A stretch of 64,000 nucleotides of DNA, taken from assembly GCF_046530675.1 (NCBI RefSeq), contig NZ_CP172558.1, positions 1,488,001-1,552,000 on the forward strand, read 5' to 3'. The position numbers were made by a program, and so were the translations under genes. The notes beneath the pieces are model-generated. The model saw nothing but the letters and a program-made list of their open reading frames with translations, had not been told where the DNA came from and searched no databases. Shown here one piece after another: positions 1 through 10,200 of the stretch; the stretch's first letter is position 1, and each line of letters begins with the position of its first letter. Source of the DNA: Chitinibacter sp046530675 (GTDB lineage: Bacteria > Pseudomonadota > Gammaproteobacteria > Burkholderiales > Chitinibacteraceae).

Positions 1-1
1 G

Positions 2-382
2 ACTGACGCACAAGCCGCTGCGCGTCTGGTTCGGGTTGAGGGTGATGCCGAGCTGGCGAGCAAAGTGGGTGCTGCTTTGGGGGCTTTAAGCTGGGATGCG
101 GCGGAAGATTTGTCGCTGCTGGTTGGTGATGTGCTGGCACACCGGATTGCCACTCTTAGCCAGAGCATGTTCCGTGCGCCACTGGCGCTGGGGCAGCGTT
201 TCACTGAGACTATGGTCGAATATCTGCGCGATGAGGACAGACTGTTGCCGCGCAAGGAGGCTGTCACGGCGTTTTGCGATGAAGTTGATACTTTGCGCCA
301 CGATCTGGCTCGGCTGGAAAAGCGTCTTTGCCAGCTTGAGGCGGATATCTCCCCAAGTTTTCCCCATCGCCGTGTTCAATAA
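2..382 (+). CDS. ubiJ: Ubiquinone biosynthesis accessory factor UbiJ, C-terminal part
   Basis: Only the end of the gene is in the window; the reading frame is open from base 2. The visible part starts with an acidic VRVEGDAELA-like stretch typical of the end of the SCP2 lipid-binding fold. It continues with a helical tail predicted to form a coiled coil (DEVDTLRHDLARLEKRL). UbiJ helps assemble the soluble Coq/Ubi complex and binds lipids. The stop lies 8 bp before ubiB, which fits the common ubiE-ubiJ-ubiB order. The identification rests on this context plus the tail; the N-terminal SCP2 domain is outside the window. Confidence 0.8.
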   Translation, partial: TDAQAAARLVRVEGDAELASKVGAALGALSWDAAEDLSLLVGDVLAHRIATLSQSMFRAPLALGQRFTETMVEYLRDEDRLLPRKEAVTAFCDEVDTLRHDLARLEKRLCQLEADISPSFPHRRVQ

Positions 383-390
383 AGGCACAC

Positions 391-1887
391 ATGTTCCGTT
401 TTTTTAAAATCGCCTACGTTGTGGTGCACTTCGGGCTGGATGAGTTTCTGCTTGGCCATGAGCGGGTGCATGGCTTGCGTCGTTTCATTGGCCTGCTGTT
501 TTTCTGGCGCAAACTCGATCAGCCACGTGCAGTCCGGCTGCGGCTGGCGCTTGAATCTTTAGGCCCCATTTTTGTCAAGTTCGGTCAGGTTTTGTCTACA
601 CGCCGCGACCTGATGCCAACTGACATTGCCAATGAGCTGGCGCAATTGCAGGACAATGTGCCGCCGTTCGATTCGCAAGTGGCGATTGTCCAGATCGAAG
701 CCAGTCTGGGCAAACCGATTGCCGAGCTGTTTGCCGAGTTTGACCCGGTTCCGGTCGCGTCAGCTTCGGTGGCGCAGGTACACCGCGCCAAATTGCACGA
801 TGGCAAGGCCGTGGCTGTCAAAGTGCTGCGCCCCGGTATTTTGCCGGTGATCGAAAGCGATCTGGCCTTGCTCAAAATCTTGGCGCTTTGCGTTGAAAAG
901 CTGTTTGCCGACGGCAAACGTTTAAAACCGCGCGAAGTCGTTGCCGAGTTTGATCATTACTTGCATGACGAACTGGATTTGATGTGCGAGGCGGGCAATG
1001 CCAGCCAGTTGCGCCGCAATTTTTTGCATTCCTCCCAATTGATTGTTCCCGAAGTCTATTACGACTTTTGCGCCCGCGAAGTGCTGGTGCTCGAATGGAT
1101 GGACGGGATTCCGATTGGCAAAATCGACGAGCTGAAAGCGGCCGGAATGGATCTGAAAAAGCTCAGCCGTTTTGGCGTTGAAATTTTTTTCACCCAGGTT
1201 TTCCGGCATGGTTTTTTTCATGCCGATATGCATCCGGGCAATATTTTTGTCGCGCCAGATAATAGGTATATCGCGCTAGACTTTGGTATTGTTGGCTCTC
1301 TGAGCGATACCGATAAGCAGTATCTGGCGATTAACTTTCTGGCTTTTTTCAATCGCGATTATCACCGCGTTGCGACTGCGCATATCGAATGCGGCTGGGT
1401 GCCCAAAGATACGCGCGTTGAAGCACTGGAAAGCGCGATCCGCACCGTTTGCGAGCCGTTTTTCAACAAACCGCTGTCGCAGATCTCGTTTGGTTTTGTC
1501 TTGCTGCGTCTGTTTGAAACGTCGCGCCGCTTTAATGTCGAAATCCAGCCACAGCTGGTGCTGCTGCAAAAAACTTTGCTTAATATTGAAGGGCTGGGTC
1601 GTCAGCTCGATCCGGAGCTGGATTTATGGCAAACCGCCAAGCCGTTTCTTGAGCGCTGGATGAACGAACAAATCGGCTGGCGCGGGCTGATCAATACGCT
1701 CAAACACGAAGCGCCACAATGGGCAACCTTGCTGCCTGCCTTGCCGCGCAGGCTCAATGAAGTCTTGAGTCAGAATCACTCCGAGCTATTGCTGGCCGGC
1801 TATCGGGGTTTGATGTGGGAACAGAAGAAACGCAATTATTTGCTGGCGCTGATCGCTGTGCTGCTGGCTTTGTTGCTGGCAGGATGA
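391..1887 (+). CDS. ubiB: Ubiquinone biosynthesis regulatory protein kinase UbiB
   Basis: Atypical kinase/ATPase of the ABC1/ADCK family needed for aerobic ubiquinone synthesis. The 498-residue length is normal for the family. The KxGQ motif (FVKFGQVLSTR, about residues 62-72) replaces the usual glycine-rich nucleotide loop. The ASVAQVHRA segment and the catalytic FHADMHPGN and LDFGIVG motifs are all present. A hydrophobic C-terminal helix (YLLALIAVLLALLLAG) should anchor it to the inner membrane. An AAAGG Shine-Dalgarno sequence lies just before the ATG. It follows ubiJ in the same operon and is closed by an intrinsic terminator. Confidence 0.96.
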   Translation: MFRFFKIAYVVVHFGLDEFLLGHERVHGLRRFIGLLFFWRKLDQPRAVRLRLALESLGPIFVKFGQVLSTRRDLMPTDIANELAQLQDNVPPFDSQVAIVQIEASLGKPIAELFAEFDPVPVASASVAQVHRAKLHDGKAVAVKVLRPGILPVIESDLALLKILALCVEKLFADGKRLKPREVVAEFDHYLHDELDLMCEAGNASQLRRNFLHSSQLIVPEVYYDFCAREVLVLEWMDGIPIGKIDELKAAGMDLKKLSRFGVEIFFTQVFRHGFFHADMHPGNIFVAPDNRYIALDFGIVGSLSDTDKQYLAINFLAFFNRDYHRVATAHIECGWVPKDTRVEALESAIRTVCEPFFNKPLSQISFGFVLLRLFETSRRFNVEIQPQLVLLQKTLLNIEGLGRQLDPELDLWQTAKPFLERWMNEQIGWRGLINTLKHEAPQWATLLPALPRRLNEVLSQNHSELLLAGYRGLMWEQKKRNYLLALIAVLLALLLAG

Positions 1888-1919
1888 CTGGATTATTAAC
1901 AACGGATTTCGCCCTGAAT

Positions 1920-1953
1920 AACAAGCCACCTTTGCGGTGGCTTGTTTTTTTTG
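1920..1953 (+). terminator. Intrinsic terminator after ubiB
   Basis: A perfect 11-bp stem (AACAAGCCACC with GGTGGCTTGTT) is followed by a run of T. It ends the ubi operon about 30 bp after the ubiB stop. Confidence 0.9.
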
Positions 1954-2153
1954 TGGAGCTAACTGATTAGAATTCAATGATTTAGCTGCATGCCGTTTGA
2001 TCGAAACACGAGGGCCATCAGGAAACTTTCTGCTTGCTATTGCGTAAAATATGATCTGTATTGATTGGATAAAGACGAAACTTTATTTCCAATAAGATCA
2101 AAGCAAATTTGTTGAAAGCAATTTCATCAAGTTCTAATAGAGGAGTTTTAAAG

Positions 2154-3464
2154 ATGCGCAAATATCTATGCAGCGTGGCAGTAATGGCCGCTTTTGCTCC
2201 GCAAACATGGGCCGCTCCATTGTCACAAGTGGTCGAAAAATTGCTGCAATCGAGTCCAGATATCCAGACTGAAGTAGGTCAACGTCGAGCCAGCAATGCC
2301 GCAGTTGACAAGGCCAAAACCGGCTATTACCCGAAAGTTGAGCTGTCAGCCGGCGCGGGTCGTGAATATACCGAGGATTTTTCAACCCGCACCGCTTTTG
2401 GCGGTGGCATCAATTATAACCGCCAAGAAGCGCAGGCCTTTCTGACCCAGATGTTGTTTGATGGCATGGGAACCAAAAGCGAAGTTGAGCGACAACAAGC
2501 CAGACAATTGGGGGCAGCACACCGGGTTGCCAATACTTCGGAAGACATTGCGCTGAAAACCAGCGAAGCCTACCTTGACGTGCTGCGTAACCAAGAATTG
2601 CTTGCATTGACGCAGGCCAATCTGGAAGCGCATTTAAGCACGGCAGATCAGGTCAAGGCGCGAACAGCCGGCGGTTTTGGTCGTAAATCGGATGATGAGC
2701 AAATCGATGCACGTGTGTCCTTAGCCAAGGCAAATTTGTCTGCCGCGCAATCAGCGTTGAATGAAGCCAATATCGCTTACCAGCGTATGGTCGGTGAGGT
2801 GGCAGAAGATCTTGTCCGTCCGGCTTCACCGGAGGGCTTGCCAATGACGATGGAAGAGGCTGCCAATTGGGCCGCTGGCAATAATCGTCTATTACAGGCT
2901 GCGCGAGCTGATGCGGCAGGGGCTCAGGCTCAGCATGGCTTGGCGCAATCGCAAATGTATCCGCGAGTCGATCTGGAGGCCGGAGCGGTTTACACCGACA
3001 CGCTGGACGGTATCCGGGTAGAAGAAACCGAGCGCTATTACGGTATGGTGAAAGTGCGTTATTTCTTTAAAAGCGGTGAAGACAAAGCTTATGTGGCTGA
3101 AACCAAAGAGCTGGTTTACGCTGCCGAAGAGGTTGCTCGCCGGGTTGAACGGCAAGTTCGCCAGAATGCTTCTCTGTCGTGGAACGCCATGATGATTGCG
3201 GCAGAACGAGTGCCGGTACTGACTAGCTACGCCAACTCCAGCAAGGCTGCACGAGATGAATACAGCAAGCAATTCTCGCTGGGACAACGTTCCTTGCTCG
3301 ACTTGCTTGATAGTGAAAACGAGTACTTTACCGCGCGCCGCGACCTGGTTGCAGGGCAGTATGATGAATTGCGAGCCCGTTTCCGGCTATTGGCCGATGG
3401 CAACCAATTGCTGAGTACGCTTAGCATCAAACCGCTGGATGAAACGATCGTACCTGAACAGTAA
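2154..3464 (+). CDS. TolC-family outer membrane channel of a type I secretion system (LapE-like)
   Basis: Outer-membrane efflux protein forming the exit duct for adhesin export. I chose the ATG at 2154 because AGAGGAG sits just upstream and the protein then begins with a clean signal peptide (MRKYLCSVAVMAAFAPQTWA, cleaved before APL). The frame extends upstream to a TTG at 2109 without a convincing ribosome site. The 436-residue product has two long-helix OEP repeats, with landmarks such as TSEAYLDVLRNQELL and FSLGQRSLLDLLDSENEY. It precedes the ABC transporter and fusion-protein genes by 212 bp, so the three probably form one secretion machine. A UUCG-loop hairpin lies in the gap. Confidence 0.92.
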   Translation: MRKYLCSVAVMAAFAPQTWAAPLSQVVEKLLQSSPDIQTEVGQRRASNAAVDKAKTGYYPKVELSAGAGREYTEDFSTRTAFGGGINYNRQEAQAFLTQMLFDGMGTKSEVERQQARQLGAAHRVANTSEDIALKTSEAYLDVLRNQELLALTQANLEAHLSTADQVKARTAGGFGRKSDDEQIDARVSLAKANLSAAQSALNEANIAYQRMVGEVAEDLVRPASPEGLPMTMEEAANWAAGNNRLLQAARADAAGAQAQHGLAQSQMYPRVDLEAGAVYTDTLDGIRVEETERYYGMVKVRYFFKSGEDKAYVAETKELVYAAEEVARRVERQVRQNASLSWNAMMIAAERVPVLTSYANSSKAARDEYSKQFSLGQRSLLDLLDSENEYFTARRDLVAGQYDELRARFRLLADGNQLLSTLSIKPLDETIVPEQ

Positions 3465-3486
3465 TCCCGAAGCACTACAACTGATG

Positions 3487-3516
3487 ACACTGAGGCGACT
3501 TCGGTCGCCTCAGTGT
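3487..3516 (+). terminator. Strong stem-loop after the TolC-like gene
   Basis: A perfect 13-bp GC-rich stem closes on a TTCG tetraloop. No long T-run follows, so it may stabilise the 3' end or only partly terminate before the exporter genes. Confidence 0.6.
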
Positions 3517-3676
3517 TCTGAGCTTGTGTGCAAACAAGCGGGAATCTATCCCTCATCCTGAAAAGCGCTTTCTGGGGGCTGTTGGTTTTTGCTTTGCGAA
3601 TCGTAAACCAAACGTCAACAGACCTAATATTTTCATCTACGATCAAATTAGGCCTGTTTGCATATAGGAAAGCATC

Positions 3677-5848
3677 GTGACCACCAGCTCGCCATTGCCC
3701 CCCCATGAAACTGCCATACCCCATTCGGCATTCATGCCGGATGATCCGCTTACGACCTGCCTGATTCAGTTAACCCGTTATTTTCATCGCCCCTTTTCTG
3801 CACAAACACTCACCAGCGGCCTGCCATTGGTTGGTAACCGCCTGAGTGCAGTTCTGTTTTCGCGAGCTGCAGCGCGGGCTGGATTGACTGCCAAATTGCA
3901 GCGGCGCACGCTCGATGATATTCCCGATCTTTCGCTGCCGGTTGTGCTGCTATTGAAGGAAGGCGGTGCCTGCGTTGCGCTAAAACGAAACGGGATGCGT
4001 TGGAAAATTCTCGAAACTAGTTCTGCTGGTGGCGAGCATGATATTGAACAATATGAGCTGGAGCGTTTGTATTGCGGGTTTGTTATTTTTGTAAAACCGA
4101 GCTTTCAGTTTGATGCCCGTACTCAGGAAAATTACATTCCCAAAGCGCAGCATTGGTTCTGGAGCAGTTTTGAAATGTGCTATCCGATGTACGGACATGT
4201 GCTGCTGGCTGCTTTCCTGATTAATCTGTTTGCACTGGCAGTGCCCTTGTTCACGATGAACGTGTATGACCGCGTCGTTCCCAACCAGATTTATGAAACT
4301 TTATGGGTATTAGCCATTGGCGTGAGTTTGCTGCTGGTTTTTGATTTTGTGATCAAGATGTTGCGCTCTTATTACATCGACCTGGCCGGCAAGCGCATTG
4401 ATGTGATGTTGTCGGCGCAGATTTTCGAGCATGTACTGGGTTTAAAAGTACCGGCCAGACCTCAGTCAATTGGTGCCATGGTCAGCCATTTTCAGGAGTT
4501 TGAAGGCTTTCGGGATTTTATTACTTCGGCTACGGTGACCGTCATTGTCGATATTCCATTTGTGATTTTATTTCTGTTGGTGATTTATTGGCTGGGTGGT
4601 TGGCTGGTGCTGATTCCGATTTTGTTTATCCCCTTGATTGTTGTCATTAGTCTGTTTTTACAACGTCCTCTGGGTGAGTTGATCCAGCAAAGTTTTCGGG
4701 TCGCTGCGCAAAAACAGGCGAGCCTGATTGAATCATTGGGAGGCATTGACACGCTCAAGGCCTGTACTGCGGAAAGCAATGCACAGCGGCGCTGGGAAAA
4801 AAACTTGGGTGAGTTTGGTCGTCTTGCTGTTCAGACGCGCAGTTTGTCGTCGCTGATTGTGACTCAGGCCGGATTTTGGCAGCAACTGGCCACCATTTTG
4901 ATGGTGATCGGCGGGGTCTATCTGATCGGTGAGCGTACATTGACCGTCGGTGGTCTGATTGCCTGCAATTTATTACTGGGGCGCACACTGGGGCCTTTTG
5001 CTCAAGTTGCCAGCCTGATTAGTCGCTACCATCAGGCACGGGCTGGTTTAAAAGGTATGGAGCAGGTGATGGCCTTGCCGGTTGAACGGCCGAAAGGTAA
5101 GGATTTTGTTCAACGCCCCGATTTCAAAGGCGAAATTGAATTTCGTAATGTCAGCTTTTCTTATGCGGGGCAGGATACTCTGGCGCTGGATAATGTGTCT
5201 TTCCATATTTCGCCCGGTGAGCGGGTCGCAATTATTGGCCGGATCGGCTCGGGTAAAAGTACGCTGGAGAAATTGATCTTGGGCTTTCAGGAGCCCACTT
5301 CGGGCGCCGTGTGGATTGATGGCGTCGATGTGCGGCAAATTGACCCAGCGCAATTGCGCCACAATATTGGCTATGTACCCGAGGATGTGTTTCTGTTCTA
5401 TGGTTCGGTGCGTGACAATATTGTCTTGTCTGCGCCTTATATTGATGATGCCGCGATGCTTGATGCCGCCGAAATCGCTGGGGTGAGTGACTTTATCAAT
5501 CGTCACCCCAAAGGTTTCGAGATGGTGATCGGTGAGCGCGGCGAAGGTTTGTCGGGAGGACAGAAACAGACCATCGGCATTGCCCGGGCCTTGCTATTGA
5601 ATCCCGCCATTTATCTGTTTGACGAGGTGACCAGCTCGCTGGATAACCGGAGTGAAGAGCAATTCAAACAGCGCTTTTCCCGTCGCCTGAATCCGAATCA
5701 CTCGCTGGTTTTAATTACCCATCGCATGTCAATGCTCACGCTGGTTGATCGCCTGCTGGTGCTGGACAATGGCCGCCTGATTGCCGATGGTCCAAAAGAC
5801 GAAGTGGTGAGCATGCTCGCAGGGGGGAAACTCCATGGCGCAAAATAA
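3677..5848 (+). CDS. lapB: Type I secretion ABC transporter with degenerate C39-like domain (LapB-like)
   Basis: Inner-membrane ATPase that drives one-step export of RTX adhesins. Residues 20-130 form a C39-like domain. The catalytic cysteine region reads DPLTTCLIQLTRYF and lacks the peptidase signature, as in LapB/HlyB exporters that bind but do not cut substrate. A six-helix ABC membrane domain follows (about 165-450). The nucleotide-binding domain has Walker A GRIGSGKST, signature LSGGQ, Walker B YLFDE and the switch histidine THR. The start is GTG, preceded by AGGAA. The gene overlaps the next one by 14 bp, indicating translational coupling. The 723-residue length is standard. Confidence 0.94.
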   Translation: MTTSSPLPPHETAIPHSAFMPDDPLTTCLIQLTRYFHRPFSAQTLTSGLPLVGNRLSAVLFSRAAARAGLTAKLQRRTLDDIPDLSLPVVLLLKEGGACVALKRNGMRWKILETSSAGGEHDIEQYELERLYCGFVIFVKPSFQFDARTQENYIPKAQHWFWSSFEMCYPMYGHVLLAAFLINLFALAVPLFTMNVYDRVVPNQIYETLWVLAIGVSLLLVFDFVIKMLRSYYIDLAGKRIDVMLSAQIFEHVLGLKVPARPQSIGAMVSHFQEFEGFRDFITSATVTVIVDIPFVILFLLVIYWLGGWLVLIPILFIPLIVVISLFLQRPLGELIQQSFRVAAQKQASLIESLGGIDTLKACTAESNAQRRWEKNLGEFGRLAVQTRSLSSLIVTQAGFWQQLATILMVIGGVYLIGERTLTVGGLIACNLLLGRTLGPFAQVASLISRYHQARAGLKGMEQVMALPVERPKGKDFVQRPDFKGEIEFRNVSFSYAGQDTLALDNVSFHISPGERVAIIGRIGSGKSTLEKLILGFQEPTSGAVWIDGVDVRQIDPAQLRHNIGYVPEDVFLFYGSVRDNIVLSAPYIDDAAMLDAAEIAGVSDFINRHPKGFEMVIGERGEGLSGGQKQTIGIARALLLNPAIYLFDEVTSSLDNRSEEQFKQRFSRRLNPNHSLVLITHRMSMLTLVDRLLVLDNGRLIADGPKDEVVSMLAGGKLHGAK

Positions 5849-7169
5849 ATCCATTAAAAATGAAGATCTGCATTTTCTCGGCGATGGTGTCGCAGCCGTT
5901 TATGGCGGCTCAACCTGGTTGGCCAATGGGATTTTGTACGCTTTTGCCGCCTTGATGCTGATTGCCCTGTTGTGGGCTGCATTGGCCAAAATTGATGAAG
6001 TGACTGTTGCCGAAGGCAAAGTGATTCCATCCAGCCAGGTACAGGTGATTCAGAATCTGGAGGGCGGCATTGTCGCCAGTATTCCGGTGAAGGTCGGTGA
6101 GGTGGTCAAAAAAGGCCAGATTTTGATGAAGCTGGATGAAAAACGCTTCTCTTCATCACTGGGCGAAACCACGGTCAAATACGAGTCACTGGCAGCCAAA
6201 GCTGCACGGTTGACTGCCGAAGCCAATGGCACGCTGTTTATTCCGCCTGAGAAAATACTCAAAAGCAATCCGGAGTTGATTGCCGCCGAACAGCAATTAT
6301 TTGACTCGCGTAAACGTGAGCTAGAGTCGTCAGTTTCCATTTTGCAAAGTGAAGCGGCGCAGCGTAGCCATGATATTTCCGCCATGCGTGCGAAATTGAG
6401 CAAGCTTGAAGCAGGGCTAAGGCTGGCACAAGAGGAGTATGTCATGAGTAAGCCGCTGGCCGAGCAAAATGTGATCTCCAAAATCGATTTCATGCATTTG
6501 CAACGGCAGATCAGCGATTTGACAGGTGAAATTAACGAAACACGAATCGCGATCCCAGGCCTGCAAAGTAGCCTGGCTGAAACCAATGGCAAAATCGCAG
6601 GCGTTTATGCTAAGGCCAGAGCCGATGCCTCGAATGAACTTGCTGCAGTCAAAGCTGAACTGGATGCGACATCGGCAACCACGGTGGCTTTGAGTGATCG
6701 TTTTGAGCGCACCACGATTCGTGCCCCGGTGGCCGGGATAGTGAAACTGATCAAGGTCAACACCATTGGCGGTGTCTTACAGCCGGGAATGGATGTGATG
6801 GAGATTGTCCCGCTGGAAGATAATCTGCTGGTCGAGGCCAAAATCAGACCTTCGGACATCGGTTTTCTGCGCCCCAAGCAAGAGGCTATGGTCAAGCTTA
6901 CTGCCTATGATTTCTCTGTTTATGGCGGTTTGCTCGCCGATGTCGAAACGATCACTGCCGATTCGATTACCGATGAAGCCAAAAAAGAGAGTTACTATCT
7001 GGTTCGGGTGCGAACCCGCTCCAACCATCTGGGCGACGCCAAGCAGGCATTGCCCATTATTCCGGGCATGCTGGCAACCGTACATATCCGAACCGGTAAA
7101 AAAACCGTATTGCAATACCTGATGAAACCCATCGTCAAAGCGAAAGACGAGGCAATGCGGGAACGTTAA
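5835..7169 (+). CDS. lapC: Type I secretion membrane fusion protein, HlyD family (LapC-like)
   Basis: Periplasmic adaptor linking the ABC transporter to the TolC-like duct. One N-terminal transmembrane helix (about residues 30-52) is followed by a barrel/lipoyl half (VIPSSQVQVIQNLEGGIV). A long coiled-coil hairpin covers residues 100-290, and then comes the second lipoyl half (TIRAPVAGIVKLIKVNTIGG), the HlyD signature region. The 444-residue length is normal. The ATG overlaps the end of the ABC transporter gene. The gene ends 95 bp from the stop of the convergent adhesin gene, with a two-way terminator between them. Confidence 0.95.
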   Translation: MAQNKSIKNEDLHFLGDGVAAVYGGSTWLANGILYAFAALMLIALLWAALAKIDEVTVAEGKVIPSSQVQVIQNLEGGIVASIPVKVGEVVKKGQILMKLDEKRFSSSLGETTVKYESLAAKAARLTAEANGTLFIPPEKILKSNPELIAAEQQLFDSRKRELESSVSILQSEAAQRSHDISAMRAKLSKLEAGLRLAQEEYVMSKPLAEQNVISKIDFMHLQRQISDLTGEINETRIAIPGLQSSLAETNGKIAGVYAKARADASNELAAVKAELDATSATTVALSDRFERTTIRAPVAGIVKLIKVNTIGGVLQPGMDVMEIVPLEDNLLVEAKIRPSDIGFLRPKQEAMVKLTAYDFSVYGGLLADVETITADSITDEAKKESYYLVRVRTRSNHLGDAKQALPIIPGMLATVHIRTGKKTVLQYLMKPIVKAKDEAMRER

Positions 7170-7175
7170 TCCTAA

Positions 7176-7224
7176 GGGTATATTAATGTAGCTCCTTATG
7201 TGATTGGTGTTCATAAAAATACCC
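7176..7224 (+). repeat. Dispersed 49-bp GGGTATA element, copy 1
   Basis: It starts with GGGTATATTAATGTAGCTCC and ends with AATACCC. It has the same length and ends as copies at 17995, 30419, 34392, 48231 and 63737. Its last bases overlap the left arm of the two-way terminator. Confidence 0.6.
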
Positions 7225-7247
7225 AGCCATGTATGGCCGGGTATTTT
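7216..7247. terminator. Bidirectional intrinsic terminator between lapC and the giant adhesin gene
   Basis: AAAATACCC pairs with GGGTATTTT, extended by GCCA/TGGC around a four-base loop with one mismatch. A/T tracts lie on both sides, as expected between convergent genes. Confidence 0.85.
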
Positions 7248-7264
7248 GGTTTTGTACTGCATGT

Positions 7265-10200
7265 TTAATCAGTGGTTTTGATCTCGCCATTGCTGATCAA
7301 GGTGTCAAGCAAGTTTTGCGGACTAACCCCCTGTAGTGTTGCCACTTGGACGCCATCATTTCCAATTCCATCGCTGTCGAATTTGACGATGGTTCCCTCG
7401 GATAGATTGTCCGGGTTGATCGCTGAAAATGTCAGGAATGCCCCCAGATTCGATCCGTCATACCCAATCGCACCTTCCAGCAGGTCGGAAATATCCAGTA
7501 CATCTCCACCATCGGCTTTGGCATCAACATTGAAATCTTGGATGATATCCGCATTATCCGCTCCGACAGCCAGAACAAAAATATCCGACCCATCCCCGCC
7601 ATTCAGAATGTCATGACCCTCACCGCCAGTGATGATGTCATCACCTTCCGAGCCCTGAATTGCGTCAGCAGAGCTGCTGCCTGTGAAGGTGGTGCCGTTA
7701 ATGATACTCACGTTCAGTGTTTGTTGAGCTGTGCTGTCGCCATCCGCGTCGGTGATATCGAAGCTAAATTGCAGTTCCGCATCTAGGTTATTGTTGGTGC
7801 TGGTGATTAATCCAATATCGACGACTTTGACGACATCATTATCATCAGTAGCCCCGTTGTTGGTGAAAGCTTGCGTGATCAAGTCACCATTTTCGTCCAG
7901 ACTACTGCCGCTGCTGCCAAGACCTCCATTGAGATTGATGCCTGTTCCGCTGACACCATTCGTCGAAGTCATCAGTTGTGCACCGTAAATTTGCCAGTTT
8001 TCGCCAAGAGCGTTGTAATCATTGCTTTCGATATAAACCGTGCCGGTTTTGTCTCCTGTCAACGCAATGTCGCCATATTCGACCACAAGCACTCGGGTTG
8101 TGATGTCATTTGTATCTGGGTCGATGAGTTTGAGGACAACGATCAAATCATCACCATTATCCAGCTGGTTAAGTTTGAGGAACAATCCGCTGACTCTGGC
8201 ATCAGGTGACGCTGCAATATTCGAGCCCGGATGGTAGGTGAAGAAATCCATGTCCAGTACATCACCTTGTTGCAAAGTGTCGCTACCCACGCCATTCGAA
8301 GTCCCGCTGATTGTGAGGGTGCCGACTTCTCCTGCAGTGGCAAAGAGTTCACCTATGCTAAAGGCGCTATCCCCACCTGCTTTCAGACCGCTGCCACCTT
8401 GTGTTGCTGGGGCTGTGAATTGTATATAGAACCCAGGGTCAGATTGGGTTGCCTCAAGTAGCGTTGAAACCACTACCTCAGGTTGTCCTCCACCATTGGC
8501 TGGCAATTGATAACTATCTGGCGTACCTATGGTGTTGCTTGTGGTTAATGTGGTGTAACCAAGTAGTGGCTGATCCAAGGTCACTGAATATTCTCCACTT
8601 TCCTTGTCAAAAACCAAACTGCCTGTGGCATTCGTAAGGGCATTGTCGGGATTGACCGGGTCTGCGTCATACTTAAAGCTGAATGTGAAGTTTGCAGTTG
8701 CATCATCCTCACTTTCCCAGGTGACATTTGTTGTGCTGATGTTAATGTTTCCCACCATACCTGCTAGCAGGATTTGACCGAAATCGGAATTTACAGATGA
8801 ATAACTGCCCCGTTTATCGGCACCAATGCTGTAGTCGAAATAACCAGTACCAGTTGGGGTTGATCCTTCGTTGGCAAAGATAAGGTTGGAGTGGGCAACT
8901 ATGCTTGGCCCATCATCTTCAAAGGCAAAGCTACCGCTGATATCGCGTTCGGCAGTATCGCTGTCGCCATCTTTATCGGTAATGGTGGCGGTCAAAGTGA
9001 CCAGACCGAGATCCAACGTGGCTGGCGTGTCGCTTTCATCAGGATCGGATGGGTCACCATGAACCACAGCACGATATTGCGTGAGTGTGACTTCGCCCGA
9101 TTCCGCATCGACACTGATGCGTAAAACTTCTTCGCCATCGGCCATTCCGACAATATCACCGGCATCGTCACCGTCGGTATCGACACTGAGCAGGACGGGG
9201 TCGCCACTCAAAGTATCGACCAATCCGCTGTCAACGCTATCCTCCTCTTCGGGGAGGTTGAGGGAGAGAGCATAGGCAATATCGCCTTCACCATCGGCGC
9301 CAAAGTCACCAGCGGTAAACAGGCTGGTAAAGAAGGCACTGGTCGTTGCGCCGTCTTCGGTGTCGAGGTCAGATTCATCGACAATGAGTGATGGTACTGC
9401 TGTTTGAGTCGGATCAATGCTTGGACCATCATCCTCAAAGACAAAGCTACCGCTGATATCGCGTTCGGCAGTATCGCTGTCGCCATCTTTATCGGTAATG
9501 GTGGCGGTCAAAGTGACCAGACCGAGATCCAACGTGGCTGGCGTGTCGCTTTCATCAGGATCGGATGGGTCACCATGAACCACAGCACGATATTGCGTGA
9601 GTGTGACTTCGCCCGATTCCGCATCGACACTGATGCGTAAAACTTCTTCGCCATCGGCCATTCCGACAATATCACCGGCATCGTCACCGTCGGTATCGAC
9701 ACTGAGCAGGACGGGGTCGCCACTCAAAGTATCGACCAATCCGCTGTCAACGCTATCCTCCTCTTCGGGGAGGTTGAGGGAGAGAGCATAGGCAATATCG
9801 CCTTCACCATCGGCGCCAAAGTCACCAGCGGTAAACAGGCTGGTAAAGAAGGCACTGGTCGTTGCGCCGTCTTCGGTGTCGAGGTCAGATTCATCGACAA
9901 TGAGTGATGGTACTGCTGTTTGAGTCGGATCAATGCTTGGACCATCATCCTCAAAGACAAAGCTACCGCTGATATCGCGTTCGGCAGTATCGCTGTCGCC
10001 ATCTTTATCGGTAATGGTGGCGGTCAAAGTGACCAGACCGAGATCCAACGTGGCTGGCGTGTCGCTTTCATCAGGATCGGATGGGTCACCATGAACCACA
10101 GCACGATATTGCGTGAGTGTGACTTCGCCCGATTCCGCATCGACACTGATGCGTAAAACTTCTTCGCCATCGGCCATTCCGACAATATCACCGGCATCGT